Shown here: positions 53,874-61,844 of the stretch, piece after piece
How positions within the stretch are numbered: position 1 is the first letter of the stretch
Layout of the letters: every line of letters begins with the position of its first letter
Assembly (NCBI RefSeq): GCF_014384785.1
Contig: NZ_JACRSU010000003.1
Location: 1 to 64,000 of the forward strand
DNA: 64,000 bases
DNA from: Congzhengia minquanensis
GTDB lineage: Bacteria > Bacillota > Clostridia > UBA1381 > UBA9506
Reading direction: 5' to 3'
The notes under the pieces: generated by a model
Seen by the model: only the letters and a program-made list of their open reading frames with translations
Told to the model about the DNA's origin: nothing
Databases searched by the model: none
Position numbers and translations under genes: made by a program

Positions 53874-54629
53874 TTAAATGGTTGTGTCTTTTCTGTGGAT
53901 TCTGTCGTAAAAATGATTGTTTTCTTTTTGCTCCATTTTCAGAACCGCCCATTCAACGCTGCTGGTGTTGGTATGCTTGAATTCAGTGAATCCGCTATGG
54001 TATATGGAGCGGTCAATGACGTATTCGCGATACGAGTGCAGTTTTTTATGTTTGGGGTTTCTTAAATGTCTAAGGGCCTTCACTCTTATCTGCCGTATTC
54101 TCTCTCCGTTTACGCTGTATTTTCGGCCTATTTCAGCCAAAGTCTTTTCCGCAACAAAAACATCACACAGAATATCATACATCATATCGCCGTTGTTTTC
54201 GCCCTTCAGCGCGTCTTTTACAAGCCCGAACACTTTGTTCATGTCAGCGTTATAAATTGTGCTGTCCTCAAATTCTGCCGCTTCGTCCGGGAGCATGTCG
54301 GCCTTTGTGGTTTCACCGTCTTCATCTATGGGAGAATCCAGCACGCACAGGTCACGGCGGTTTTTATCACGCTTGACATATCTTGAAAAGTGCCATTTCA
54401 AAGAATTGGAAAGGTATGTAACAAACTGATAGCCGCTATCTTCCTTGTAGCTGTCAACGGCCTTTAAAAGCACAAAATAAGCCTCCTGCATAAGGTCGTC
54501 TGTTTCATACCCCAACCGCTCAAACGGCCGGCAATTACGGAAAATAATGCCGCTGTTCTGCGTGTAAAGCTGCTCGATAGCGGATAGGTCCCCCTTTTTG
54601 GCTGAAATTACAAGCTGTTCGTTTGTCAA
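53874..54629 (-). CDS. Element-encoded sigma-70-like factor
   Basis: 251 residues. Region 2 is visible in LGYETDDLMQEAYFVLLKAVDSYKEDSGYQFVTYLSNSLKWHFSRYVKRDKNRR. A central acidic stretch follows (SPIDEDGETTKADMLPDEAAEF). Region 4 HTH is in TLAEIGRKYSVNGERIRQIRVKALRHLRN. It starts with TTG at 54629, 6-7 nt after AGGGGGC. Phage-type sigma factors direct RNA polymerase to late or replication genes. A C-terminal ~50-residue tail is unusual. Confidence 0.78.
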   Translation of the reverse strand: MTNEQLVISAKKGDLSAIEQLYTQNSGIIFRNCRPFERLGYETDDLMQEAYFVLLKAVDSYKEDSGYQFVTYLSNSLKWHFSRYVKRDKNRRDLCVLDSPIDEDGETTKADMLPDEAAEFEDSTIYNADMNKVFGLVKDALKGENNGDMMYDILCDVFVAEKTLAEIGRKYSVNGERIRQIRVKALRHLRNPKHKKLHSYREYVIDRSIYHSGFTEFKHTNTSSVEWAVLKMEQKENNHFYDRIHRKDTTI

Positions 54630-54734
54630 TATAAAGCCCCCTAACTACTTGCAAAAACCATTTGACTGTGGTAAACTGATTATGTTGGCTGGGGGCTTGG
54701 GCTTGACTGCGGTATTTGTTTACTGTGGCAGGCC

Positions 54735-55511
54735 TTAGCTCTTTTCTTTTCCGCGGTGACTTTCGCCGGTGATTATCACAGGCAATTTACACATGTCTTT
54801 TATTCTGTCATATGTACGTTCTCCAAATGCGGATTTTAATTCTTCAACGCTCAAATTTGTAGAAATTACAGTTGGTTTTTCGTTTATGTATCTATGGTCT
54901 AAAATTCTGTAAAATAAATCCTGATTCCATTCAGTGGTTCTTGTTACGCCGAAATCATCTAAAATCAGGACGGCTGTATTTTTGCAAATTGTTTCAAAAT
55001 CTGTAGCCGTATTATCGACCATTCTTTCTTTTACTCCGGCGATTAAGTCTGTACACCTTATATATTTGCACGGCGGCGTAATGTTACCAAAACCGCCTAA
55101 CGGGACAAATTGACGCGCGATATTCTCATCAATCGCACAATTATCTATCATTCTGTTGATAATAGCGGCCGATATATGTGTTTTCCCTGTTCCGACAGTT
55201 CCAGCCATCACAAACCACAGACCGGTATTGCTATAGTCCTTGTCTGCAAATTCGGTGCTTAAGCTTTTGCATATTGCTTCGTCATTGTTTCGCGGCTCAA
55301 AGTTGTCAAACGTTTTTTCAATATAACCAATTGGGAGACCGCTTAATTTACGCATGTGTTCCCGCGCTCTAATTGTACCGGTTGCAAGCTCCTTTTCTTT
55401 TTGCTCGTAATAACATACGCATGTTCTTTGAATTACTTTGCAAATAGGCGTAGGCTGAAAGTATTCCAATTGTCTGCCGCAGTTCGGGCAATATTCTACA
55501 TTTCCGTTCAT
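54735..55511 (-). CDS. DnaC-like helicase loader
   Basis: 258 residues. N-terminal Zn-finger CPNCGRQL...CVCYY, then an AAA+ ATPase with AGTVGTGKTH (Walker A) and AVLILDDFGVTR (Walker B); STNLSVEEL is sensor 1, and a C-terminal Arg-rich YDRIKDM follows. It loads the replicative helicase onto element DNA. AAGGAG precedes the ATG; 22 nt after the replisome organizer gene. Confidence 0.88.
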   Translation of the reverse strand: MNGNVEYCPNCGRQLEYFQPTPICKVIQRTCVCYYEQKEKELATGTIRAREHMRKLSGLPIGYIEKTFDNFEPRNNDEAICKSLSTEFADKDYSNTGLWFVMAGTVGTGKTHISAAIINRMIDNCAIDENIARQFVPLGGFGNITPPCKYIRCTDLIAGVKERMVDNTATDFETICKNTAVLILDDFGVTRTTEWNQDLFYRILDHRYINEKPTVISTNLSVEELKSAFGERTYDRIKDMCKLPVIITGESHRGKEKS

Positions 55512-55532
55512 GTTAACATCTCCTTAAAACGG

Positions 55533-56339
55533 TTAAACCCATTCTCTTGTTTTAAATTTATCATATTGGGTGTGTCCCTGTTCCGGCTTAACAGATGTTC
55601 CTTTGTCCTGTGCCTTTGATAACCACGCTGTAATAAATGCGCTGATGCCGCGGTTTGTTTTGCGCTTTTTGGGATTGCTTTCAAGCCAGCCCTGCATTTT
55701 CCGTAATTCTTGCAAAACATCTACTGCCGGATACAGTTCTTTCCAGTGGTCTATTTGTGGTTGGCTGATGTGATGAAAAGATTTGTCATTTAACACCAAA
55801 GAAAGGACCGGCGAAGGCTCCGGCTTGGAGCCTGCACAAGCAGCTCCGAGCAATATGTTTTCTCTATTCTCTTTCTTATCTTCTTCTATATCTTTATCTG
55901 GGGTGTTTACGTTTTGTTTACGTAAATGTTTACGTGAATCATTACACTCTGCAAGTTGCTTCTGTTTGGCTCTATATTCGCGTTGATATAGCTTCGAATA
56001 TTCTTTTCGCGCTTCAATCTGTTCGATACTTTGATGTTTTCCCCAGTTTGGAATTGTAATAACGCCGTCAACAATTTCAATCATTCCAAATTCTTCAAAT
56101 GTTTTTAGTGCCAGTTTAACAGTAGATTCTTTTCTTCTGAAGATTGTTGCCAGCATTTTGTCTGTACACGCAATTTGGTTTGACATCATGAACACGCCGC
56201 TGTTGTTTTGTTTTCCTGCAAGACATAACAGCTTAAACCAAATTACAATAATGCTGTCAGCGTCCGGCAAACTTTCAATCAAAAGTATTTTTTCATCGTC
56301 AAAAATATCCGTGACAATTTTTATCCATTTTACACCCAT
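55533..56339 (-). CDS. Phage replisome organizer-like protein
   Basis: 268 residues from the ATG at 56339 (GAGGTGACG upstream). WIKIVTDIFDDEKILLIESLPDADSIIVIWFKLLCLAGKQNNSGV is the phage replisome-organizer N-terminal winged helix. A charged linker follows, and a C-terminal DnaD-like helical part (DVLQELRKMQGWLESNPKKRKTNRGISAFITAWLSKAQ). It binds the element's origin and recruits the DnaC-like loader. Confidence 0.85.
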   Translation of the reverse strand: MGVKWIKIVTDIFDDEKILLIESLPDADSIIVIWFKLLCLAGKQNNSGVFMMSNQIACTDKMLATIFRRKESTVKLALKTFEEFGMIEIVDGVITIPNWGKHQSIEQIEARKEYSKLYQREYRAKQKQLAECNDSRKHLRKQNVNTPDKDIEEDKKENRENILLGAACAGSKPEPSPVLSLVLNDKSFHHISQPQIDHWKELYPAVDVLQELRKMQGWLESNPKKRKTNRGISAFITAWLSKAQDKGTSVKPEQGHTQYDKFKTREWV

Positions 56340-56352
56340 GTGCGTCACCTCA

Positions 56353-56595
56353 CTAAACCACGCGCCGGATTGGGCTTTTGTCAAAACATGTATTGATATC
56401 GGCTTTTGGTTCGCTTAGAAACTCAAGGAATTTATCGAAGTTTATCAGCGTTTTATTTCCGGCCTTTACAAAGACAATCTGGCCGCTGTTTACCAAATCC
56501 CGCAAATAATATTCTGTAATAGCGGTTTGCGGGTCAATGTGCTTTAGTTCCGCTATGGTTTCTTTAATCGTCCTCATTCTGGGCGGTGTGCTCAT
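56353..56595 (-). CDS. Excisionase-like HTH protein
   Basis: 80 residues. TAITEYYLRDLVNSGQIVFVKAGNKTLINFDKFLEFL is the winged-HTH of excisionase/AlpA-type proteins. ATGA overlap with the preceding gene. It probably directs element excision with the integrase and may activate the replication genes downstream. Confidence 0.78.
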   Translation of the reverse strand: MSTPPRMRTIKETIAELKHIDPQTAITEYYLRDLVNSGQIVFVKAGNKTLINFDKFLEFLSEPKADINTCFDKSPIRRVV

Positions 56596-56777
56596 GCCTC
56601 TTCACGCTCCTTTACTAAATCCGCTATAATTTGCCTTACTTTTGCTTTTTGTTCCGGTGTGAACTCGCGGCGAAGCTTCTTACTGAATGTTACATCATTG
56701 CACCCGAAGCGCTCCGCTATTTGCCAAAGCTTTAGATTTGCGGCCTTCACTTCTTCTCTGATGTCCAAATTTTTCAT
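56592..56777 (-). CDS. Small phage-type HTH protein
   Basis: 61 residues. VKAANLKLWQIAERFGCNDVTFSKKLRREFTPEQ is a helix-turn-helix seen in early genes of Firmicutes phages. ATG after AAAGGAGAGG. First gene of the leftward early operon. Confidence 0.7.
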   Translation of the reverse strand: MKNLDIREEVKAANLKLWQIAERFGCNDVTFSKKLRREFTPEQKAKVRQIIADLVKEREEA

Positions 56778-56826
56778 TTTTTTCCTCTCCTTTTTTATTA
56801 TTCTTATTGACTTTAAATATCAATTA

Positions 56827-56883
56827 TGTTATGATTCAATTATACCATAACAATAATAAACAATCAAGTGTTTTGTTATGATT
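56827..56883. promoter_or_regulatory. Early-switch operator region
   Basis: TGTTATGATT occurs twice (56827-56836, 56874-56883), with CCATAACAAT inverted between them, in the gap between the divergent repressor and early genes. Likely repressor binding sites. Confidence 0.55.
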
Positions 56884-56923
56884 TTATTTTCGAATAACAA
56901 ATTCGTTAAACTGGAGGGGCGAA

Positions 56924-57541
56924 ATGAGTGATAATATAAAAAAAATGATTGGCGAAAGAATTGGACTTGCCTTGAAAAATGCTGACAAAAAACAAAAAGA
57001 ATTGGCTCAATATTTAAATATTTCAGATAACACAGTATCTTATTTTGTAAACGGCAGTAGGACACCGAATACGGAACAGATTATAAAAATAGCGGATTTT
57101 CTTAATGTTTCTGCTGATTATTTATTGTGCCGGACGAACGTAGCAAAAGCAGATATGATACTGCAAACTATAGCGAAGGAAACAGGACTAAGTGAAAGAG
57201 CAATTGAACGTATATTAGAATTGAAGCAAGATAAAAATGATACATTAAATTTGTTTCTTTCCTGTGGTTTAACACATGAATTTTTTGAAGAATTTAAAGA
57301 ACTAATTATAGTCCAAAAGATGTTGAATACCAGACGGACAGTAAAATTTTTTGAAGTTTCAGAAGAAGAATTCGAAACAAATTTTCATGAAAACAATGAT
57401 TACAATTATTCAATTATAAACATGGAAGATAAGCTAAATCTGAAGTTGTTTAATATGCAAAATATTTTACTTGAAATTACAAATTATATTCTTGACGAGG
57501 TGGTGGAAGGTATAAATGGCCAGCATAACGAAACGGAATAA
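56924..57541 (+). CDS. CI-like XRE-family repressor
   Basis: 205 residues. The N-terminal XRE HTH (QKELAQYLNISDNTVSYFVNGSRTPNTEQIIKIADFLNVSADYLL) is followed by ~130 residues of helical oligomerisation domain, with no S24 autoprotease motif. So induction is probably not by RecA-stimulated self-cleavage; a protein antirepressor would fit a satellite. GGAGGGG precedes the ATG. It overlaps the integrase gene by 26 nt. Confidence 0.82.
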   Translation: MSDNIKKMIGERIGLALKNADKKQKELAQYLNISDNTVSYFVNGSRTPNTEQIIKIADFLNVSADYLLCRTNVAKADMILQTIAKETGLSERAIERILELKQDKNDTLNLFLSCGLTHEFFEEFKELIIVQKMLNTRRTVKFFEVSEEEFETNFHENNDYNYSIINMEDKLNLKLFNMQNILLEITNYILDEVVEGINGQHNETE

Positions 57542-58901
57542 CACATATACCATTCGCGTGTCGCTGGGCTATGACGGCCTGGGAAAACAGATACAGCGGT
57601 TTAAAACATGGAAACCCGAACCAAACATGACACCAAAGCAGATTGAAAAAGAACTGGAACGGCAAAAGGTTTTGTTTGAAGAGCAATGCAATAGCGGTTC
57701 GTTTATGGGCGGCAATATGAAATTTTCTGACTTTGCCGACTATTGGCTGAAAGAATACGCGGAGAAAGAACTGCGGCCAAAAACCATTACGGATTATAAG
57801 ATATTATTAAAACGTATTAACACAGCAATCGGCCATATTCGGCTTGATAAGCTTCAGCCGCACCATATTATGAAGTTTTACAATAATCTTCGGGATGGAA
57901 ATATCAGAGAGGACGTAACCTATAAAGCAAAAATTGACGCGTTGCCGCTATTAAAGAAAAAGAAATTAACCCAAGCTGCACTTGCGGAAAAATCAGGCAT
58001 TTCTATTAATACGGTTCAGAATTATGTACACGGTGTTTGCGTGTCTGAACAATCCGCCTTAAAAATAGCAGCCGCTTTGAAAATGCCGCATGAAAAAATA
58101 TTTATAGCATCAGAAAACAAAAATAAACCACTCGCGCCAAAAACGATATCCAATTATCACAGGTTAATTTCCGCTATACTGGAAAAGGCCGTTAAATGGC
58201 AAATATTGATGTATAACCCTTGCAGACGCGTAGAAGCGCCAAAGGTGCCGAGAAAAGAAACAAACTACCTTGATGAAGTGCAGGCAAGTAAATTGTTAAA
58301 CTGTTTGGAGAGCGAACCGCTTCAATACAAAGCAATGATAACAACGCTTCTTTACTCTGGTATGCGGCGCGGCGAACTTTGTGGGCTGGAATGGGCGGAT
58401 ATAGACTTTGATAATAATTTGATTGATATAAACAAATCATCGTTATATTTAACCAACAGAGGGATTTTTGACGATACGACAAAGACAGAGAGTTCAAAAC
58501 GTGTCATTAAAGTGCCGCAATATGCAATTGATATATTAAAGCGTCACAGCGGCGAACAATCATTACAACGGTTAAAACTGGGCGATAAATGGATAAATTC
58601 CGGCAAGGTGTTTACACAGTGGAACGGAAAGCCGATTCACCCGGACACAATATCCGGCTGGTTCGGAAAATTTTTAAAACGGCATAATTTGCCGCATATT
58701 TCCATTCATAGCTTGCGGCACACAAACGCAACGCTTTTAATAGCGGGCGGCGCAGATTTAAGAACAGTTTCAAAAAGGCTGGGACATGCCGACATGACAA
58801 CAACGGCCAATATCTATACGCACGCAATCCAAAGCGCAGACGAAAGAGCGGCGCAGGTTTTAGACGCAATGCTTCCGGTTAACAATGCCAAAGCAAACTA
58901 A
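57516..58901 (+). CDS. int: Tyrosine integrase with an inserted HTH domain
   Basis: 461 residues. N-terminal arm-binding domain (~1-60), SAM-like core-binding domain (~65-235) and catalytic domain with Arg284 (YSGMRRGELCGLEW), HSLRH and LGHADMTTTANIYTHA (Tyr nucleophile). An XRE-like HTH (~139-200; LTQAALAEKSGISINTVQNYVHG) is inserted in the core-binding domain, making it ~60 residues longer than usual. It carries out integration at tRNA-Arg. Start lies inside the repressor gene, so the two are co-expressed. Confidence 0.92.
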   Translation: MASITKRNNTYTIRVSLGYDGLGKQIQRFKTWKPEPNMTPKQIEKELERQKVLFEEQCNSGSFMGGNMKFSDFADYWLKEYAEKELRPKTITDYKILLKRINTAIGHIRLDKLQPHHIMKFYNNLRDGNIREDVTYKAKIDALPLLKKKKLTQAALAEKSGISINTVQNYVHGVCVSEQSALKIAAALKMPHEKIFIASENKNKPLAPKTISNYHRLISAILEKAVKWQILMYNPCRRVEAPKVPRKETNYLDEVQASKLLNCLESEPLQYKAMITTLLYSGMRRGELCGLEWADIDFDNNLIDINKSSLYLTNRGIFDDTTKTESSKRVIKVPQYAIDILKRHSGEQSLQRLKLGDKWINSGKVFTQWNGKPIHPDTISGWFGKFLKRHNLPHISIHSLRHTNATLLIAGGADLRTVSKRLGHADMTTTANIYTHAIQSADERAAQVLDAMLPVNNAKAN

Positions 58902-58914
58902 TTTTTTTATGCCG

Positions 58915-58936
58915 TAAGTAGCAAATAAGTAGCAAA
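58915..58936. repeat. Right integrase arm repeat
   Basis: Identical to 49367-49388, 67 nt inside the right core. Confidence 0.75.
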
Positions 58937-58970
58937 CAGGAACAATTTACAATACTTCCATAAAAAGTAA

Positions 58971-59006
58971 AAACCCCACAAGTCTTGCGGCTGTGGGGTT
59001 TCTTTT
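58971..59006. terminator. Element-supplied terminator for int and tRNA-Arg
   Basis: AAACCCCACA/TGTGGGGTTT stem with T-runs on both strands, directly beyond the tRNA 3' end. Confidence 0.85.
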
Positions 59007-59051
59007 TGGCGCGCCATGAGAGATTCGAACTCCCGACCTTTTGGTTCGTAG
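59003..59051. repeat. attR core within tRNA-Arg
   Basis: 49 bp identical to attL; here it continues into the intact 5' half of the tRNA. Confidence 0.92.
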
Positions 59052-59083
59052 CCAAACACTCTATCCAGCTGAGCTAATGGCGC
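59007..59083 (-). tRNA. tRNA-Arg (anticodon ACG)
   Basis: Acceptor arms GCGCCAT/ATGGCGC, anticodon stem TTTGG/CCAAA with loop CTACGAA, T arm CGGGAGTTCGAATCTCTC with imperfect pairing, and encoded CCA. The 3' part lies within the attachment core. Confidence 0.95.
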
Positions 59084-59163
59084 ACGCGCTATTTAAAATC
59101 TGCTTTTGAAAATCAGCAAATACTATTATAGCACGTTTGTTTTAAAATTGCAAGAATTTTTTT

Positions 59164-60966
59164 TTAATTTATTTCTTTCACCTTGAAATAAACCAACATG
59201 TCAGACTCACCGCGGTTTGCAAAGCCAAAATAGGGAATGAATTTAATCCGTGTTTTTTCAAAAAAGTTTTCTGAATAAGGGCGGTAGAGCGCAGTAGAAT
59301 TCTGAAGTTTGCGAAAGCCGTCTGTTTCAATTACGTTGGCGCCGAAAAACGGGTCAAAGGTGACTTTGGCATTTAAATTTTGGTTCACATAAAGGGCATG
59401 CAGATTTTCGCCGTTGTCAACGCTTTCGGCGCAGTAAACCAAAGGCCCAAACATCAGGGCCGCCCTGCCAATGTTGTTCTGCACGTTCAGGTTTGCCTCC
59501 ACTAAGACCGGATCCATATGAAACTCTAACAAAACGGTTCCCGGATGATGAAACCGCGCATAACCGTTTTCCATGGTATATGGCGAGCTGGCTGTAAAGT
59601 TGCTGCACCAATCGGGAACACGCACACAAAGAAATTCTGCTCCCCGGTACACAATTTTTGCTTTTCCGTCTAACGGATAATTTGTGTGCGTTTCCACGTG
59701 CGCTGTGCCGTCGTCAAAGGTGCTTTCGGCCAAAATGTGCACATAGACGGACTCGCCCTCCCTGTCGTACAAAAAGCTCTCATATTCTTCAATGAAACGG
59801 TTGATATTGGGCGGACAGCAGGAGCAGTCGAACACTTCTTTGCGTTGTGTGGCAGCGTGGCGTTCTGTGCCGGCCGCATCTATGAGCCGGTTGTTTGTTT
59901 TTACATTGATTTCTAAGGGATTTTCATAGAAAAACGCCTTGCCGTCTATTGAGAGTCCGGATAAAATCCCGTTAAAAAGCGTACGCTCCAAAATATCGGC
60001 ATAGACAGACTTTTTCTCTAAATCCAGCAGATTGCGGCAAAAGTAGGCCAGCGATATGGCGGCGCAGGTTTCCGCATATGCGCCCCTGTTGGGCAAGTCA
60101 AATTTTCGGGTAAAGCCTTCATACAGATTTGTGGAACCGACGCCGCCTGTAATATATAATTTATGGGAATATATATCAAAAAAGATATCCTGGCACCGCC
60201 GGGCGAGTTCGCTGTCGCCCAGCTCTTTTGCTAGGGCGCTGACGGCCGTGTATAAATAAAGGCAGCGCACACTGTGTCCGGTGGCGGTTCGCTGGGAACG
60301 AATGGGAAAATCCTGAGAGGAAGGGCAGTGGCCGTCTTTCTCGTTTGCACCGCGCTGTTCTATAAAAAACTTTGACAAAGCAAGATAGCGCGGCTCGTTT
60401 GTAGCCTGATACAGGCGAATCAGGGCGAGTTCAATTTCCTCATGGCCGGGCGTGGTGAAGGCGGCGCTGTTTTTAATGTGAAACGTTTGATCAATCAAAT
60501 CTGCATAGCGCATCACAAGTTTTAAAAAACGGTCTTTTCCCGTTGCTTCATAGTAAGCCACAGCGGCCTCAATGAAGTGTCCGGCGCAGTAAAGCTCGTG
60601 ATTTTCCCGCTTTGTGAACCGCATTCCCGGCTCGCACACGGTATAATAAATATTAAAATATCCGTCAGGCTGCTGGTTCGTTTCAAATTTGTCAATTAAA
60701 GACTCAATTTTTGCCTCAAGCTCCTTGTCCCTGGTTTTTGCCAAAATATAAGACGCGCCCTCCATCCATTTTGCCACATCAGAATCCCAAAAAATGTGTG
60801 GTTTTTGCTCCATCCCCTCTTCCCAGTCACAGGAAAAGGCGCCAATCCGGCCTGTGTTTTCAAATTGCTTCCAAACAGCGTGAATTGTGATTTTCCGATT
60901 CAGCTCCTGCTTTTCCCGCAGAAGTCCGCCCAATAAATTTACATTTTTATATGCGCTGTAATTCAT
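59164..60966 (-). CDS. GH127 beta-L-arabinofuranosidase
   Basis: 600 residues from the ATG at 60966 (AAAAGGAG upstream; a longer frame to 61146 adds a spurious hydrophobic stretch). (alpha/alpha)6 barrel with NRGAYAETCAA (~297; family Glu) and DCSCCPPNINR (~381; zinc-binding Cys group with the nucleophilic Cys), as in HypBA1. It releases L-arabinofuranose from beta-linked arabino-oligosaccharides. No signal peptide. Divergent from an AraC gene. Confidence 0.88.
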   Translation of the reverse strand: MNYSAYKNVNLLGGLLREKQELNRKITIHAVWKQFENTGRIGAFSCDWEEGMEQKPHIFWDSDVAKWMEGASYILAKTRDKELEAKIESLIDKFETNQQPDGYFNIYYTVCEPGMRFTKRENHELYCAGHFIEAAVAYYEATGKDRFLKLVMRYADLIDQTFHIKNSAAFTTPGHEEIELALIRLYQATNEPRYLALSKFFIEQRGANEKDGHCPSSQDFPIRSQRTATGHSVRCLYLYTAVSALAKELGDSELARRCQDIFFDIYSHKLYITGGVGSTNLYEGFTRKFDLPNRGAYAETCAAISLAYFCRNLLDLEKKSVYADILERTLFNGILSGLSIDGKAFFYENPLEINVKTNNRLIDAAGTERHAATQRKEVFDCSCCPPNINRFIEEYESFLYDREGESVYVHILAESTFDDGTAHVETHTNYPLDGKAKIVYRGAEFLCVRVPDWCSNFTASSPYTMENGYARFHHPGTVLLEFHMDPVLVEANLNVQNNIGRAALMFGPLVYCAESVDNGENLHALYVNQNLNAKVTFDPFFGANVIETDGFRKLQNSTALYRPYSENFFEKTRIKFIPYFGFANRGESDMLVYFKVKEIN

Positions 60967-60983
60967 AGCGTTCTCTCCTTTTC

Positions 60984-61032
60984 TTGACAACTTAACTGCT
61001 ATTATCGTATAATAAACTGCAAGCACAGTCAA
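60984..61032. promoter_or_regulatory. Overlapping divergent promoters (GH127 / AraC)
   Basis: Plus: TTGACA (60984-60989), 18 nt, TATAAT (61008-61013). Minus: TTGACT (61027-61032), 17 nt, TACGAT (61004-61009). The -10 boxes overlap, so the two promoters compete. Confidence 0.7.
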
Positions 61033-61067
61033 TAGAAAAAAGCAGATGAAAGGTGTGAAAATCAGAT

Positions 61068-61844
61068 ATGTTAAAAACCGAAACCGGCAACCTTGCCTAT
61101 TGCGGCGGCGGACTGTTTTTAACCGAGGTGGAATGGATTCATCCAAAGAGGGAAGAAAAAACCTATGAAATTATCTACATGGTGCGCGGTACTGCCTTTA
61201 TGGAGGAGGGCGGGACGGAATTTACCCTGCAGAAAGGCGACCTGAAAATTTTGCGCCCCGGCATTGTACACAGCGGGGTTTGTAAATCGGTTACGCCCAC
61301 CTCATTTTACTGGCACCACTTTAAAATATCAGGAAATATCAGCGAATTTTTGCCTGAGCGTTCTCTGTTTCAAAGCTTTTCCGGCGGCAGAATCTTTCCA
61401 GAAATTCTGCACCTGGAAAACCTGTGCGGAAAACAGGCGGCAGAGCCTGCCCTCCTGCACCTGCTTAATATTCTGAAAATTACCGTCCCTGGCCAAACCG
61501 GAAGCGAGCGGCTAGCCAACCGGGTTTATGAATATGTGCGTATCAACGCAAGCGTCCAGCTTACTGCTCAAAAAACAGCCGCTTATTTTGGCTACCACCC
61601 GGAATATCTTTCTAAAGTTGTAAAGCAAAAATTTGGAGTCGGACTAAAAAGTGTTATAGATAAATTTATTATTAATCGCGCAAATGAACTTTTAGACAAC
61701 TCTGTTTATTCTGTAAAGGAAATTGCGGCAATGCTGGAATTTCGCGAGGCGAATTTGTTCATAAATTTTTATAAATATCATGAAAACACCACCCCGACGA
61801 AGTATCGCAGCAGGAACTTTAAAACCCACATGAACGCGCGCTAA
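61068..61844 (+). CDS. AraC-family regulator of the GH127 gene
   Basis: 258 residues. Cupin sensor (YEIIYMVRGTAFMEEGGTEFTLQKGDLKILRPGIVHSG) and double HTH (LTAQKTAAYFGYHPEYLSKVVKQKFGVGLKSVI; VKEIAAMLEFREANLFINFYKYHENTTPTKYR). The second recognition helix is less typical than in the other AraC proteins here. AAAGGTG precedes the ATG. Its 3' end overlaps the convergent deacetylase by 4 nt. Confidence 0.82.
   Translation: MLKTETGNLAYCGGGLFLTEVEWIHPKREEKTYEIIYMVRGTAFMEEGGTEFTLQKGDLKILRPGIVHSGVCKSVTPTSFYWHHFKISGNISEFLPERSLFQSFSGGRIFPEILHLENLCGKQAAEPALLHLLNILKITVPGQTGSERLANRVYEYVRINASVQLTAQKTAAYFGYHPEYLSKVVKQKFGVGLKSVIDKFIINRANELLDNSVYSVKEIAAMLEFREANLFINFYKYHENTTPTKYRSRNFKTHMNAR

Larger units (their letters stand above)
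49212..59051. mobile_element. 9.8-kb integrative element in tRNA-Arg (PICI-like)
   Basis: Bounded by 49-bp perfect direct repeats (49212-49260, 59003-59051) that copy the 3' part of tRNA-Arg from the anticodon loop to CCA plus flanking bases. A tyrosine integrase lies 101 nt from the right core. Cargo: repressor, excisionase-like protein, replisome organizer, DnaC-like loader, sigma factor, repeat-rich region, HicAB, Fic, small phage-type proteins. There are no capsid, tail, terminase, portal, relaxase or conjugation genes. The layout (integrase-repressor, divergent excisionase and replication genes, then origin-like repeats) resembles phage-inducible chromosomal islands; a decayed prophage is the alternative. 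Confidence 0.85.

Noticed and set aside
49212..59051. Integrative conjugative element
   Set aside because: No relaxase, coupling protein or secretion genes; the replication and regulatory genes are of phage type.
60967..61146. Membrane-anchored N-terminal extension of the GH127 enzyme
   Set aside because: It would read through the GH127 promoter region; the ATG at 60966 has a strong ribosome binding site.
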